A stretch of 64,000 bases of DNA from Fasciola hepatica (taxonomy: Eukaryota; Platyhelminthes; Trematoda; Plagiorchiida; Fasciolidae). The notes beneath the pieces were generated by a model. That model was not told the origin of the DNA and did no database searches. It saw only the letters and a program-made list of their open reading frames with translations. This document shows positions 27,189-37,519 of the stretch, one piece after another (the stretch's first letter is position 1; each line of letters opens with the position of its first letter). The stretch is from the NCBI GenBank assembly GCA_948099385.1, contig CANUEZ040000193.1:5592501-5656500 (forward strand). The letters are read 5' to 3'. The position numbers and the translations under genes were made by a program.

Positions 27189-27670
27189 GGTCACTGCAGC
27201 AACCCCCGCCAGAAAGCGTGGAAAGCTTTCGAAAAATGTCAAATACATGAATGTAGCTGTGCTGTGGGATGCCGACGTGCAGAATCCGTGGTATGCAGGA
27301 ACCGTAGAATGATGGTCGAGCGAAAACCAGATTCGCTACTAATGACATGGGTTGCATGAATCGTCATCCAGTTATGCCACACCAATAACGTCCAGCGTCG
27401 GGTAACCGTTAACCAGTATGATATCCGGAAGCCAAATCGGTAGGTTCGTCAGTGGCAAGGAACGACAATTATAAGGCACATCCAGAATGCAAACTCTGGT
27501 GTCAAAATTCTCCAGACTTCGTGGGACCAGCGAAGCGTACCATATGACGCGGTTCCATGAAACGGGAAGAAACGAAAAACTGGCGTATTAGTCGCAGTGG
27601 ACTTAACTAGATTACAGTAGTAATTAATGAGGTATGTTAAATCGTGCCGAAACGATAAACACGAAAGTTA
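27189..27670. other. Sequence beyond the Gypsy tail, possible LTR remnant
   Basis: This stretch lies downstream of the Gypsy polyprotein tail on the minus strand, where a 3' untranslated region and LTR would be expected. It is somewhat GC-richer than the surroundings. I found no second copy within the window in direct orientation and no clear TG...CA boundaries, so an LTR cannot be confirmed. The mirror copy lies at about 50.93-51.41 kb. Confidence 0.25.
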
Positions 27671-28381
27671 TCACTGCGAAGTGCAATGATAAAGATCGTG
27701 TTTGACCCAGCCGCGAAAATATGCTGGGTGGACGATCTTACTACCGGAACGTGATACGTAAGCCTCCTTCATGGACGGGTTCGTAGGCGTGCGCCGTTGA
27801 CTTGAACGTGGGACAGTATTCTCATTCGAGGTGGGAAGAGGGCCAACGGACTGCTGTCTTGAACGTGACACGATAGACTCATTCAGCATCGTTGCAGGCA
27901 ACGCTCGCTGAAGACCTTGACGTGACACGGAAGTGTCCTCAACAGGCAGCGCAGGGTTACCATCGAATCTTATGTCAGCGGGTGACATGCAGCATTGAGA
28001 CGATCGATGCTAACCGTACCGACGCGACCGTTTCGGTCAACCTTAAAGGTCTTATCGTGACAAGAAATCACGCAAAATGGACCTTCGTAAGGCTGTTGTA
28101 ATGGTTTACGAACCAAATCAATACAAAACAATACATGCGAACAAGTTCCGAGTTTAGTCGGAACGAAAACCTGTCGTCGCTGCATTCGAGTCTGCGCCGG
28201 AGCTAGATTTTGCATGTACGTAGACAAACGTTGGTCGTAGGTTAGTAGGGCAAGTGAATCTGTACTCCGTGGCGTAAAGAGTTACCCATGCAGTCGTAAT
28301 GTTGTGCCGTGGACACGTTTTGGGCAGGAATGCGTTTCTTTCAGAAGCAAATAAATATCCGTATAATTTACCAGCTAACAA
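27671..28381 (-). pseudogene. Ty3/Gypsy integrase C-terminus and polyprotein tail remnant (left-arm copy)
   Basis: Reading the minus strand, the frame at 27,970-28,227 carries LGTCSHVLFCID, then VRKPLQQPYEGPF, then GTVSIDRLNAA. This order is characteristic of the chromodomain-less C-terminal region of Gypsy-type integrases, where the polypeptide continues to the end of Pol. Upstream residues in the same frame (about 28,228-28,290) read FTPRSTDSLALLTYDQRLS, also typical of that region. After a stop and frame change at about 27,975 the tail frame (27,671-27,988) contains imperfect repeats around VSRSR and ends with YVSRSGSKIVHPAYF, like the Ser-Gly-Arg-x-Val-x-x-Pro tail of such polyproteins. 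The catalytic core is missing, so this is a non-functional fragment. Its mirror lies at 50,385-50,929. Confidence 0.75.
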
Positions 28382-28432
28382 TGGCAGCGACCACTAACAA
28401 CAGCTTCTCGTCTTGAGTGGATTCTATGATAG
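28224..28432. other. 209-bp segment absent from the right arm
   Basis: The left arm reads GTACGTAG, then 209 bp, then CCTTTGCATA. The right arm joins these directly at 50,376/50,377. TAG occurs at both ends of the segment (28,221-28,223 and 28,430-28,432), so the right arm probably lost it by a 3-bp microhomology deletion. The segment encodes the upstream part of the Gypsy integrase C-terminus, which supports deletion in the right arm rather than insertion in the left. Confidence 0.85.
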
Positions 28433-28536
28433 CCTTTGCATATATAATTACTTGTTGGAAAACTGAATCGTTTATCCGATCACATTCGCAAGTTCAAGCA
28501 ATGCCAGACCCACAGCTAGTCCTGTATTTATTTACA

Positions 28537-28746
28537 TTACTTTTGTTCAATAATAACTATCCATGGTCTTTTAATGCAGAACTTGACAATCCCACAAAGC
28601 GGATCTGCACATTCCGTACGAAGATTTTCTTGTTCTGAAGAGATGATATCTAAGGCATGACGAGCGGGGTGCAGCTTCTTATCCTCATTCGGATCCAGCT
28701 GTTCCACCTGAGTAGGTAATAAATTCTCAGCAGATATAACGTTCAC
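28537..28746 (-). pseudogene. Probable Gypsy Pol linker fragment between RNase H and integrase (left-arm copy)
   Basis: This 69-codon minus-strand frame begins at a GTG and contains DIISSEQENLRTECADPLCG followed by IVKF and a Pro-Trp. In K02A2.6-like Gypsy elements the linker after RNase H has a similar layout: a run of acidic residues, then Thr-x-x-Asp-Pro with a short helix ending in a Gly/Pro-Trp. It lies just upstream, in the same orientation, of the integrase C-terminal remnant, which supports the reading. The integrase zinc-binding and catalytic domains that should sit between them are gone. The similarity is short and this call is tentative. Confidence 0.35.
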
Positions 28747-31700
28747 ATACCAAACCCAGAATCACGATATTTGTGCCATTTTTGACACCACAAGATGATT
28801 GACTGGATTCTGGATCGAGCAACGATCGGCCTCCGTACTTACTGAATCAAATCTCTGAGCGTTTCGCCATCCTTGTGAGCTTGTTCATCCCACCAACAAA
28901 TATACCGTTTTGACTCAAAATACACATTTGACTTTCTAGCACACACACTGAGCCCTCATAATAGTTGCCCTGAATTCACTGAGTTCTTTTTATTGTTGGA
29001 TCCTTGTGAGATCAGCTTCGTTTCCTGTAGTATGTTTAACATATATACACATTTTTTGTCGAACCGTACTTCTTTATCCTATTATGAGTCCGATCAACTC
29101 CATTGTCGTGTACATATTTTGTCACAGCAAACTGTACAACAACTTGGCCAGGATCTCCCAGGCCAGTATGGGAAGTTGTACTCACTCGTTCAACTGGCAT
29201 GTTATCCACTTTAGCTCATCTGGAATAATGCTCATTCAGGCACTGCGTGCATTTTGAATCAGACTTATATAGCTGTCACGTTTTAGCTGTATGTACACTG
29301 TACTTCTTATTTGCCTCCTCACATCCGTACTTGCTGACTTTAGTTGCCCGATCACTACTACCACCTGAATTCGTTTCTGTGGTTTCTGTGGTTTATTTTT
29401 TGTACGTGCCTCGAAAGGCAAAATCTGGTCTTATTAGGCAGCTTATTATTTTCATAATTCTCCACGGCTCATCAACCTTTGTCTGCACTATCTAATATAA
29501 ATGGGCAAACTATTGACGTGCGACTTACGTAAGATGCGTCGCCCCATTGCACCAGCCTTGATTTCTCTAACCATTGATAATCATTTTACGCTGTAGAAGA
29601 AATTTTGGAATTCCCGTCTTCTTGATTTGCGCGGCGAAGTATGCCATGATTATTCTCTGACTTCTAAATGTCGAATGAACTTGCACGTGTGGTTATTTTT
29701 CCTCTTCAGAGGCCACATTATTGAAGATAAAAACTTCCCTCGGAAGCAAACAGAATTGTGTTTGAACAACAAAGATTGAATCAGGCACACAGTGTACATG
29801 TATGAAGTTCGGCAACTCGGAATGGCGAACAGGAGGGAAACCGTGAAAAGGCATCTCGGTTGGTTGCGTTTATTTGGGCGACGTTGCCAGGCGGAAAAAT
29901 TCTCAGGGCAAACTAGAGTGATTATTTTGAACCTATCGTTGACAGCTTGATCATGCACTTTGAATGAGATTATGGCAAAAATACTGACAACTCATGATCG
30001 TGTGTGAAAACTTCAGAGAATATGAATGTAAGCCTACCGTTTACGCTGATTTTATGCTGATTGTGCTGACGGGCTAGGAGAATCAGTTCGAATGCAAAAC
30101 AAGAATGTATATCACGAGTAGTGTGCGGGATTGACGAGTCTTTCCTCAGTTGACTGTCCTTTGAACTCCACCTTTCACACTTCAGTCCTAGAACTCCTTC
30201 GAGATGCATCACGTGTGTAAATATCTAATCGATTTCGCATGCACATTATCAGTGAGGTGGAAAACACGCAAATGAGATTTGCAATTCAATAAGTTCAGCT
30301 TGTAGCAACTCTGATGTATCTCTATGTTCAGTATCCTGCATTCGTAAGATTGGCATGTGCCGTTCGTATTTTTGTCATTGTTTAAACTGGCTGCTTGTCA
30401 ACTACATCGTCCTAATGATGAACTGATTTTGCATCGGATTTCAAAAACATCTAACCAATGATTTTCAGGGCGTTTTCAGAGAGAATGTTTGCACTTTTAG
30501 AGGTAGTCAGCAATGCCGGTTTATGCATTTGAGATTTCCAGATATTCACATCGGTACGCAGTGACGGGATTGCAGGTCACCAATAGGCATACTAATCGTG
30601 AAATTAGTTTGACTGATCTATTTGTTCTTTCATGAAATAAACGCCCAGGGATCCACGTCCCTAAACTGGACAACTGACCCTATGGACAAATATTACTACG
30701 TAGTAGTACGCAATATATAATTAGTGAGCTCAAATTTCGTTTTATTGTTTTATTATGTTCTTTCTATTTTCATGTAATTCATTTCAAACACAACTGTACG
30801 GTGGATAATTCAACACCTACAGCCATAGTGCTGTGAGTTTGTTTGGTATTTCTATTGTATATGTTCCGAAATCCCGGTGGTGGTTGAAGTAAGCGAGTTA
30901 CCAAAAACATTCAACATGAGCTGACTGTTAGAAAATTGGAGATTGAGTTTTTTGTTTCTCAGGATAGTATATTTTTGTTAACTAGCGTGATGTTCATGGA
31001 TATGAAGTTCTTTCTTGCGCGTGTTAATTTTGTCACACGCCCGAAAGATTACCGAAGAAAACATGCCATCTGGTGTGAACTGACATACCAAAAAATTTGC
31101 GTCCTTGGATAAATGCTTGAAAAGCAATGCATTTCAAGTACTAGGCAGTTTCTTTGGCAAAATAGAGATCCGAGGAAGTCGTTTTAGAATTTTAGAGGGC
31201 TTATTTTTTCTTGCGCAAACAGGGCGGCAGATGAAATGTGATTTTGTGATGGAGAAAAGGCTCAAGTTCCGTAACAGCCTAAATGCCTACATATAGGCCA
31301 CACCAACCATGCTACACTCAAGTCTGTGAAGTGTTGCATCCAGCCGGCAAGGGCAAAAGTGCGACTTTTAGGAATCCGCGACATTTCAAAGTTGAAGCTT
31401 TCTGTCACTTCTAACAAATAAGTAACTGCTGTATAACACGCATGTTGATAAAGTCAAAACATCACCATGGCTTTATCGTGTTACTCGTTTCGTTCTTATT
31501 ATTCTAATTAGGATTCATCTGGAACTATTCAAGGCTGGAAGTATTGCCGAAACTGTTGAATACTGGTGTCCGATGAACTCATTTTGTGCTCCTACACGAC
31601 AGCATTACAGCCGAACTACATAATTTTATATGTGCATCAACCAACAACTAATGGCTAGGGTAGAGTACAATAATTCTTGTATTCTGCTACTATGTGGGGA

Positions 31701-33640
31701 ACAAATATCCTCAAAATGCAGACATAGTCATATCTTCACCATTACTAACGGGCCTCAACTATATCGGAATATGAGTCTTTAAGAGAAAATGGGACGAGAT
31801 TTTGCACATTGAATTTACCATAACATTACTGAGAACAAAATGTTCGGTCAAGCTTATAAACATTTAGTTTTCTCCAATTTATCATGGCTTTCCGCCGTCT
31901 CATCGATATAGAATGCATCATGAAGCTAGTGAAATTATTGTTCAGCCTTTGCACCATCATACGTTACACTTTTGACTCCCATGACCAGCATGTAAGTAAA
32001 CTCTGAATATTCTCTTCAGAACACAGGAGATTCTCTGACTGATTTGGAGTCCGCGCTACTGAATGATAGTTTTGTGGACTGAACCTTCACGTTAAGCATA
32101 AATTTACAAGTCTTACAGTAGATGAATAAAAAATAAATCGTTCTGCATGACCTCACATCTAAACCTCTCATGAAACAAAGCATGAAATGTTACCCAGAAA
32201 AACTACTACCTTTCCAGGTATATTCCTTCAGTTGAATTCCGGGACTTTTTAAACCATGAAAGTGAAGATTTCCCCAGCATTCGAGGCATCTCAAACTGAA
32301 ATGCAGCAAAAAATCCAAACTGAATTCATTCCAATCCAAATCAATAATCCTCGTTCTTCTGATACAGCAGCATTCAACGACAGACATTTTCTAGGGAAAT
32401 TCCAAAATCAAATGATTTTCCGAGTCCCTCAATAATTCCCCTATACATGGATTCACATAAGAAACAAACAAATCGTCAATTGACAGGCTTCCATATCACG
32501 CTGAAATAACCGCATTGAAAAACGCCGCTACCATATATCCAAAGAGGAACAACTGAGTTCGGGAATACTCTCGCGCTGGATTAGGAGCAGGGATACTCAG
32601 CATTGTTTTCTGAGCGCAATACACATAACGTCGTCCCATTCGTTTGATTTTCTAAGTATTCTACTTCTGCATTGCGAATTCGTGTGGGTTTTTCTGTGAT
32701 TGATTCGAAAACTGGTGCACCTATTCGTGTTAAAACACTGAGCAAGATGCGGTGCAGAAATTTAAAATTATAAGCCTCTGAGATTTAATTTCGGTCTCTT
32801 TTGCAGAGACGGCAGGAAAATCCAGTTTTGATGGATCTTTTCACCACTATCACGATAAAAATATGAATGAATAATGAGGTGCACCCAAAAGATCATGATG
32901 CCAATGCTCGCGCCGATGTGAACTGGAATTTTCTCTCTTCGTGATGTTTGGCAGCCATCGTTGACAGGCAATTTCACAGTACATACAACACAAAACTGCT
33001 AGATTTTAGATAAATTTCTCTTTACCCTCCCATGAATGTACAACCATTAAAACCACACTGGCCGAAAAAAAGGGCTTTATCAAAATATCTATGTAGTAAC
33101 CCAACCTAATTATGACCCAGGACAAGTATTGTGATGCACGCAATCAACTGCCCATAGTGCAGTAAACAATGAAACTTAATAAAGGTCAAATTTGAATCAC
33201 CTTTTATCATCACCCGATGGCCCGATATACTTTCATTAATTCACGAAGCTCGAACTATAAGCTGGATAAGTTTCCGACTGCTTCACAACTGACACCGCCT
33301 ATAGCTGTACATTCAGATGGAAGTTTCATGATTATATTTCTTTCCATTTGGGTGTTCATTGTGATGCTTTTTCGATAATACTTATCATCAAAATTAAAAC
33401 ATAAGAATATTGAACAAGTGTATAAGCAGGCTCTTTCCAACGGGCTTCAAGAGTGGTCTTCAAAAAACGCTCAAAGCAGCTGAGATAAAATAATCTACTC
33501 ATTCCATCCGGTCATCGTTCGAAGCCTCGAAGATAGACTACTACTCTGTATCACATCCAAGTGAATTCAACAGCCCACTTACTCCTGTAGAACTGGATAT
33601 ATTTGGCGTCTCAGTAGCCAGTTAATCAAGGTAATACAAC
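28747..33640. other. Left arm, no assignable gene
   Basis: Short open frames only, for example 29,650-29,958 minus and 29,970-30,212 minus, which are identical in the mirror at 48,851-49,159 and 48,597-48,839. Others, such as 32,190-32,387 minus, show three replacement changes in 65 codons relative to the mirror copy (46,422-46,619), which argues against constraint on that frame. I recognise no motif. Confidence 0.45.
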
Positions 33641-34337
33641 GGCATCATCCAGCCTGACCAAGGAAGGGGGTAATAAAGGTCATAAGAAAATCAACAGTGA
33701 AAATTTTGATCAATACGGGATATTCGGCTGAAGTAAAATGTTCACCTAATGTCGTCCACAGAACTCCGACTAAGCGACCCGATCTGACAAGAAACGTAAA
33801 GTTGCGCGTGTCAGAAGTGGTAGAGATCAAAATTTCTATCCAACACTGTGAAAATAAAACGAGTATTTCGAAGCTCATTACTGCCCTCGCCAAAACGTGG
33901 GGCGTTGTCAGACAGGATTTACCCGACAAAAACACAATTTTCATAGACCGAATTCTTGACAAATGCATCGTACCTTTTTCCCGAAATCTTGAATTTTGAT
34001 CCTAGTGTTGCGCTTCGAAACCTGTACATTATAGTACAGGGCCCTGAATTTCGAATACTATTACGGGTCACTCCTACTTGTTTGATGGCTGGAGTAAAAC
34101 TAATGACAAGAAGCTGATAATTACTAAGAACATGCAAATATTTGTTGCATCACATTTTACTGGGAAGTGAACAAAATACAATGCAGGTTCAACCCGCCGT
34201 GAGATTGGTGGTGTCGACGTTACTAAGTTAACGTGTACCAGACAGCAATAGATTTAAAAGCTTTGATTAGGTTAGCATCGGCAAGTGGACAGTCTATGAT
34301 ATGGATGAAAGATATTGAGAGCCACACCATTGCACCT

Positions 34338-34490
34338 AACTACTGCTGGTGTGCCGAGCTTCCACAGGATCCACACAACGAGTGATCATAATGAGAAAGA
34401 TACCACCAAGTAGTATGACAAGTGAGACTTTGGTCTTCACACAGATTAACCACCACATTTCTCCCAATACTTTTGATTCCATTCCCATCT
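34338..34490 (-). CDS. Candidate 50-residue transmembrane peptide exon (left-arm copy)
   Basis: On the minus strand an ATG frame of 50 codons ends in TAG. It has a hydrophobic core, VSLVILLGGIFLIMI, flanked by Lys on one side and Arg-Cys on the other, as in a single-pass membrane segment. A strong 3' splice-like string, CTTCTTCTCAG, lies just upstream of the ATG. The mirror copy at 44,320-44,472 appears identical. I recognise no family. Two competing frames are also open here, so this could be chance. Confidence 0.15.
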
Positions 34491-35582
34491 TGTTTGCTGC
34501 TGAGAAGAAGTGATCACAACGGCGGCAATCCGTGAAATACTAATGGTGAGTCCATTAAAGCAAGTAACATTTGGGGGATGAAAGTGGAAAGAAGCCGCAG
34601 AGGTTTGTGTTGCATTCGCTTCAAGTACCGTTTTCATAATTTTCACGCCCTCATCTGTTAATGGGTTTCTATTTTAGACCCCAATGATCAACGACACTGA
34701 CTTCCTGATAGATATTCTTGGAACCTTCCCGCAACATTCATTAGACTGTTCTGGTAATGATTGATCACCCAACCAACACCCAGGTTGTCTTTAGTTGCAC
34801 ACCAGAACATAGGACTACTATAGATTTGCATCTAATGGACAATATTTTACTAATCACATGTGAGGAAAACGTTAGCCAGCAGAGTAAAACTTCATGTAGG
34901 CCTATTCCAATGGGTATTGTTTGTGACTGGGTAAAAGTTGTTAGGAACATTTTACAGACTAAAACTTGTTGAGCGTGCTAGTTTTCAAGGTTGAACACTA
35001 GTGGTATACAAAGGCGTAGGATTGCGTCTCCAAGAATTTGAAAACGTTTAACAAATAGCTGTTTTTTGAAGGTGTACATTTTGACAAATTTGAGCCTATT
35101 CTAGTAAACTGACATTAAGACTAAGAATACTATGCAGTAGCATCGGTGGTCTTTCACTGATGATATTTCCCTTCTATTGCACTGGTCAGTAATGGGGAGA
35201 AAGTAATACGACTGTTTTATCGATCAATGAAAATGAATTATTCACAACCATCAAATCACGACTGTTTATAGATGACGGTGTTGAATTAAATCCCTGGCTT
35301 CCCTGGATCTACTACTTTAATAAACGTAAGATATTTGAATGGACAAACCCAGGGCCAATAAATAAATAGTCCTATGTTAAGCATAACTTGAAACTACCCC
35401 ACGGAGAATTTGCTTTCCTAAAAATTTTTCTGATACGACAAATTGACAAGACTTTTCGTGTTTTGATGAATTCTGCTTTGTCCAAAAGTAGATAAAACAC
35501 TCATCCCCCCCCCAAAAAATCGTTTTTTATTGCAGCCAATATAAAACCGCACCTACGGTTTACCAACATCAAAGTCACTTAC

Positions 35583-35664
35583 ATGAACGCCCTCCAGAAC
35601 TTTGTATCATCAGCCATGTTGTTATTATTCCTGTAGATATAACTGCGGAGAGTGTCACGCAAAC
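35583..35664 (-). CDS. Candidate 5' coding exon (left-arm copy)
   Basis: On the minus strand a polypyrimidine-AG (CCGTTTTTTCTATAG) is followed by 82 bases and then GTAAGT, a consensus 5' splice site. Inside, an ATG in good context (AACAACATGGCT) at 35,618-35,616 starts MADDTKFWRAF, running into the donor. An alternative acceptor, ATCTACAG, lies 35 bases downstream. The mirror copy is at 43,146-43,227 with the same sequence. No partner exons could be identified, so this is a splice-signal-based suggestion only. Confidence 0.2.
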
Positions 35665-35862
35665 CTATAGAAAAAACGGTAAGGGACTCGTTTGGACGAC
35701 ACGTGCTTCCATGACAACGAATTTCGACGAACTCGCAAAATCATTATCAAGCAACTTGGTTAGTCTGTCATTGAGATTACGGATCTTGATGCTACTTTTG
35801 TTGACTGAAGCTATCTCGGTCAAACAAGCTTCAGCTTGGTGACCAAGAAAGTTAACTGCCAT
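35665..35862 (-). CDS. Open frame with protein-like composition (left-arm copy)
   Basis: This 65-codon minus-strand frame contains ASVNKSSIKIRNLNDRLTKL, an amphipathic stretch, and ends just before the candidate exon described at 35,583-35,664. A possible acceptor (TTTGACAG) lies upstream of the ATG. It is identical in the mirror copy at 42,948-43,145. No family is recognised. Confidence 0.2.
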   Translation of the reverse strand: MAVNFLGHQAEACLTEIASVNKSSIKIRNLNDRLTKLLDNDFASSSKFVVMEARVVQTSPLPFFL

Positions 35863-36008
35863 TAATTTGAGGTCAATGAGCTGTCAAATCCGCCCGCGCA
35901 CATGACTGCCAAAAACGCCAAGCACTATCCACCACGTCTAGTCTGAATATCAGAGCTACAAATGAGCTCAAAAAAGAAGGAAGGTTATGATGATTCAGCA
36001 GTCATTAC

Positions 36009-36224
36009 ATGGCACAAGGCCCGGTGATTTCCCGCTACATCATGGAGTATGAGTGCCATGCCGCGCTTCGATATCGTCAAACTAATTTTGTCAGTCGGCC
36101 CATGGCTACGCCATTTATCTGGTTGTTCAGTGTTATGGCGAGTGAAGTGAGTGAAAAGGAGTTAGAGTTTGCAGCCAATAATGATATCAGACAGTTTTTT
36201 TATTATGCCAAGATCATTCGATTG
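36009..36224 (+). CDS. Open frame at the inner arm edge, unrecognised
   Basis: This 72-codon ATG frame includes MEYECHAALRYRQTNF and FIWLFSVMASEVSEKELEF. The last dozen codons lie past the inner palindrome boundary (36,187) in the spacer. In the right arm the same frame (40,872-41,057 minus) is split after the sixth codon by the 1,725-bp insertion and runs off into R2 sequence at its other end. One Leu/Arg difference separates the copies. No family is recognised. If it was once coding, the left copy is the less damaged one. Confidence 0.2.
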
Positions 36225-37519
36225 TAGACTACTCTTGAGATAGATGATCCGAGGCATGAGAAACGTTACTTGACTAATGTTATTTCTGCGTTACTGGAAA
36301 AATATCTTGTTTTGTAACCTGACCCTATTTTCCCGCTATCAACTTTCAACAAAACCATTCAAACGGATCCAATTTTTAAGGGCATTGTATCAAATATCTG
36401 ATACTTGCCCGGATTCCATTTACAAAACAGTTGAATCCAATTATTTTTGAAAGAAGCTTTTTAAATTATATTACAACCAGCTCCTAACGATGGCCAGGAC
36501 AACTGGCTTGGTACCTTAAGCAATGCCTTTTATTGCTAATGAATAAAGTAAAATTTACGGGCATGCTTTCCGTGATAAACCGGAAGGTCTCGAGTTGTAT
36601 GCTATCTCATTCATCTAGGATGGCTGGCTAAAATTCGCTCGACTTGGTGAGGATTCCTTCGTCCAGCACTGACTCATCTCATAAGAAGACCCGAGATCTA
36701 TTCAGTTGGATTCATTGTTTAGATGTATAGTTCATCCGTCAAATCCCTCTTACTGGACTTCTAGGTGAGCTTTTCAATTTTCAACAGTGGCATCATAGTT
36801 CATCACACTGATAGGGCAGAAGGCTCGGTGACTCAGGTTAAGCATGCTTTCCCTGACACAAGTTCCTCAGTATATGCTCGTATCAGACTCATGAAATTCA
36901 TATTTCTCACCGCAAAATATCACATTATTTCACTCAGCTGTCCAAATTATGGAACTTTACACACACTGCTTTGGTTTTCAAAATGATGGTTATTCATCAA
37001 ATGCGCTGATTTTTTCTTTGTTATTGCAAATGCGGTGTAGTTATTGCACATGACAAAAACTCATGTTCATCTGCACGGACCTCATTAGCTTTATTGCACT
37101 CATCAGCTAGTTCGGAAATTCACTCAAGGGTATTCCCATAGCTGGCACAGATATTTTTCTCTGAATCTCACCTTTTTCTTAGCCACAAAATGGTTTGGAA
37201 CCTTAAACGCTGGAATTAAACATGTCTACCCTGGCATCGTTGCAGGCAGGAACATTTCCTGGTTTAATATCAGAAAGTCTTTGACCTCCCACCATTACTT
37301 GATTTCAACAAACATGAGGTCCCCATTTCTAATCAGAACGCATAATCCGAGCGAGGTGAGTACCACAGAAATCAATGCCAACCTTACCCTCCGTCTTCAC
37401 CATCAGTTGGACCACAACTCATTGGCACGGTAATTGCATTGCCAAATGCAATATTTTAAGTGGTATACTACAGGGCCGTCTTCTATTTTTTCCAACTTAA
37501 TTTATAATTACGTTATCAC
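36188..37519. other. Unique spacer core
   Basis: This is the only part of the spacer not obviously duplicated elsewhere in the window. It holds short open frames, such as 36,765-36,986 plus, without motifs. I saw no repeats or hairpins of note. Confidence 0.5.

Larger units (their letters stand above)
19481..36187 (+). repeat. Left arm of large imperfect palindrome
   Basis: This 16.7 kb segment is repeated in reverse complement at 40,894-59,160. Matching positions sum to about 78,638 from the outer edge to the AT array, to 78,600 from the array to 28.2 kb, to 78,809-78,810 from 28.4 to 36.0 kb, and to 77,081 at the inner edge. Each step is explained by an indel listed separately. Identity is about 99% in the stretches I compared and appears lower near the outer edge. 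The outer limit is the string CTTGTGTGGA at 19,481-19,490, beyond which the two flanks diverge completely. Confidence 0.95.

Noticed and set aside
27189..27670. Possible Gypsy LTR
   Set aside because: No second copy in direct orientation in the window and no recognisable TG...CA ends with target-site duplication; kept only as a low-confidence note.
32190..32387. 65-codon frame with splice-like flanks, mirrored at 46,422-46,619
   Set aside because: All three visible residue differences between arms are replacements, which gives no sign of protein constraint.
33645..33999. Overlapping open frames of 107 and 100 codons on opposite strands, mirrored at 44,809-45,163
   Set aside because: Sense-antisense overlap with no motif, and a single arm difference changes residues in both frames.
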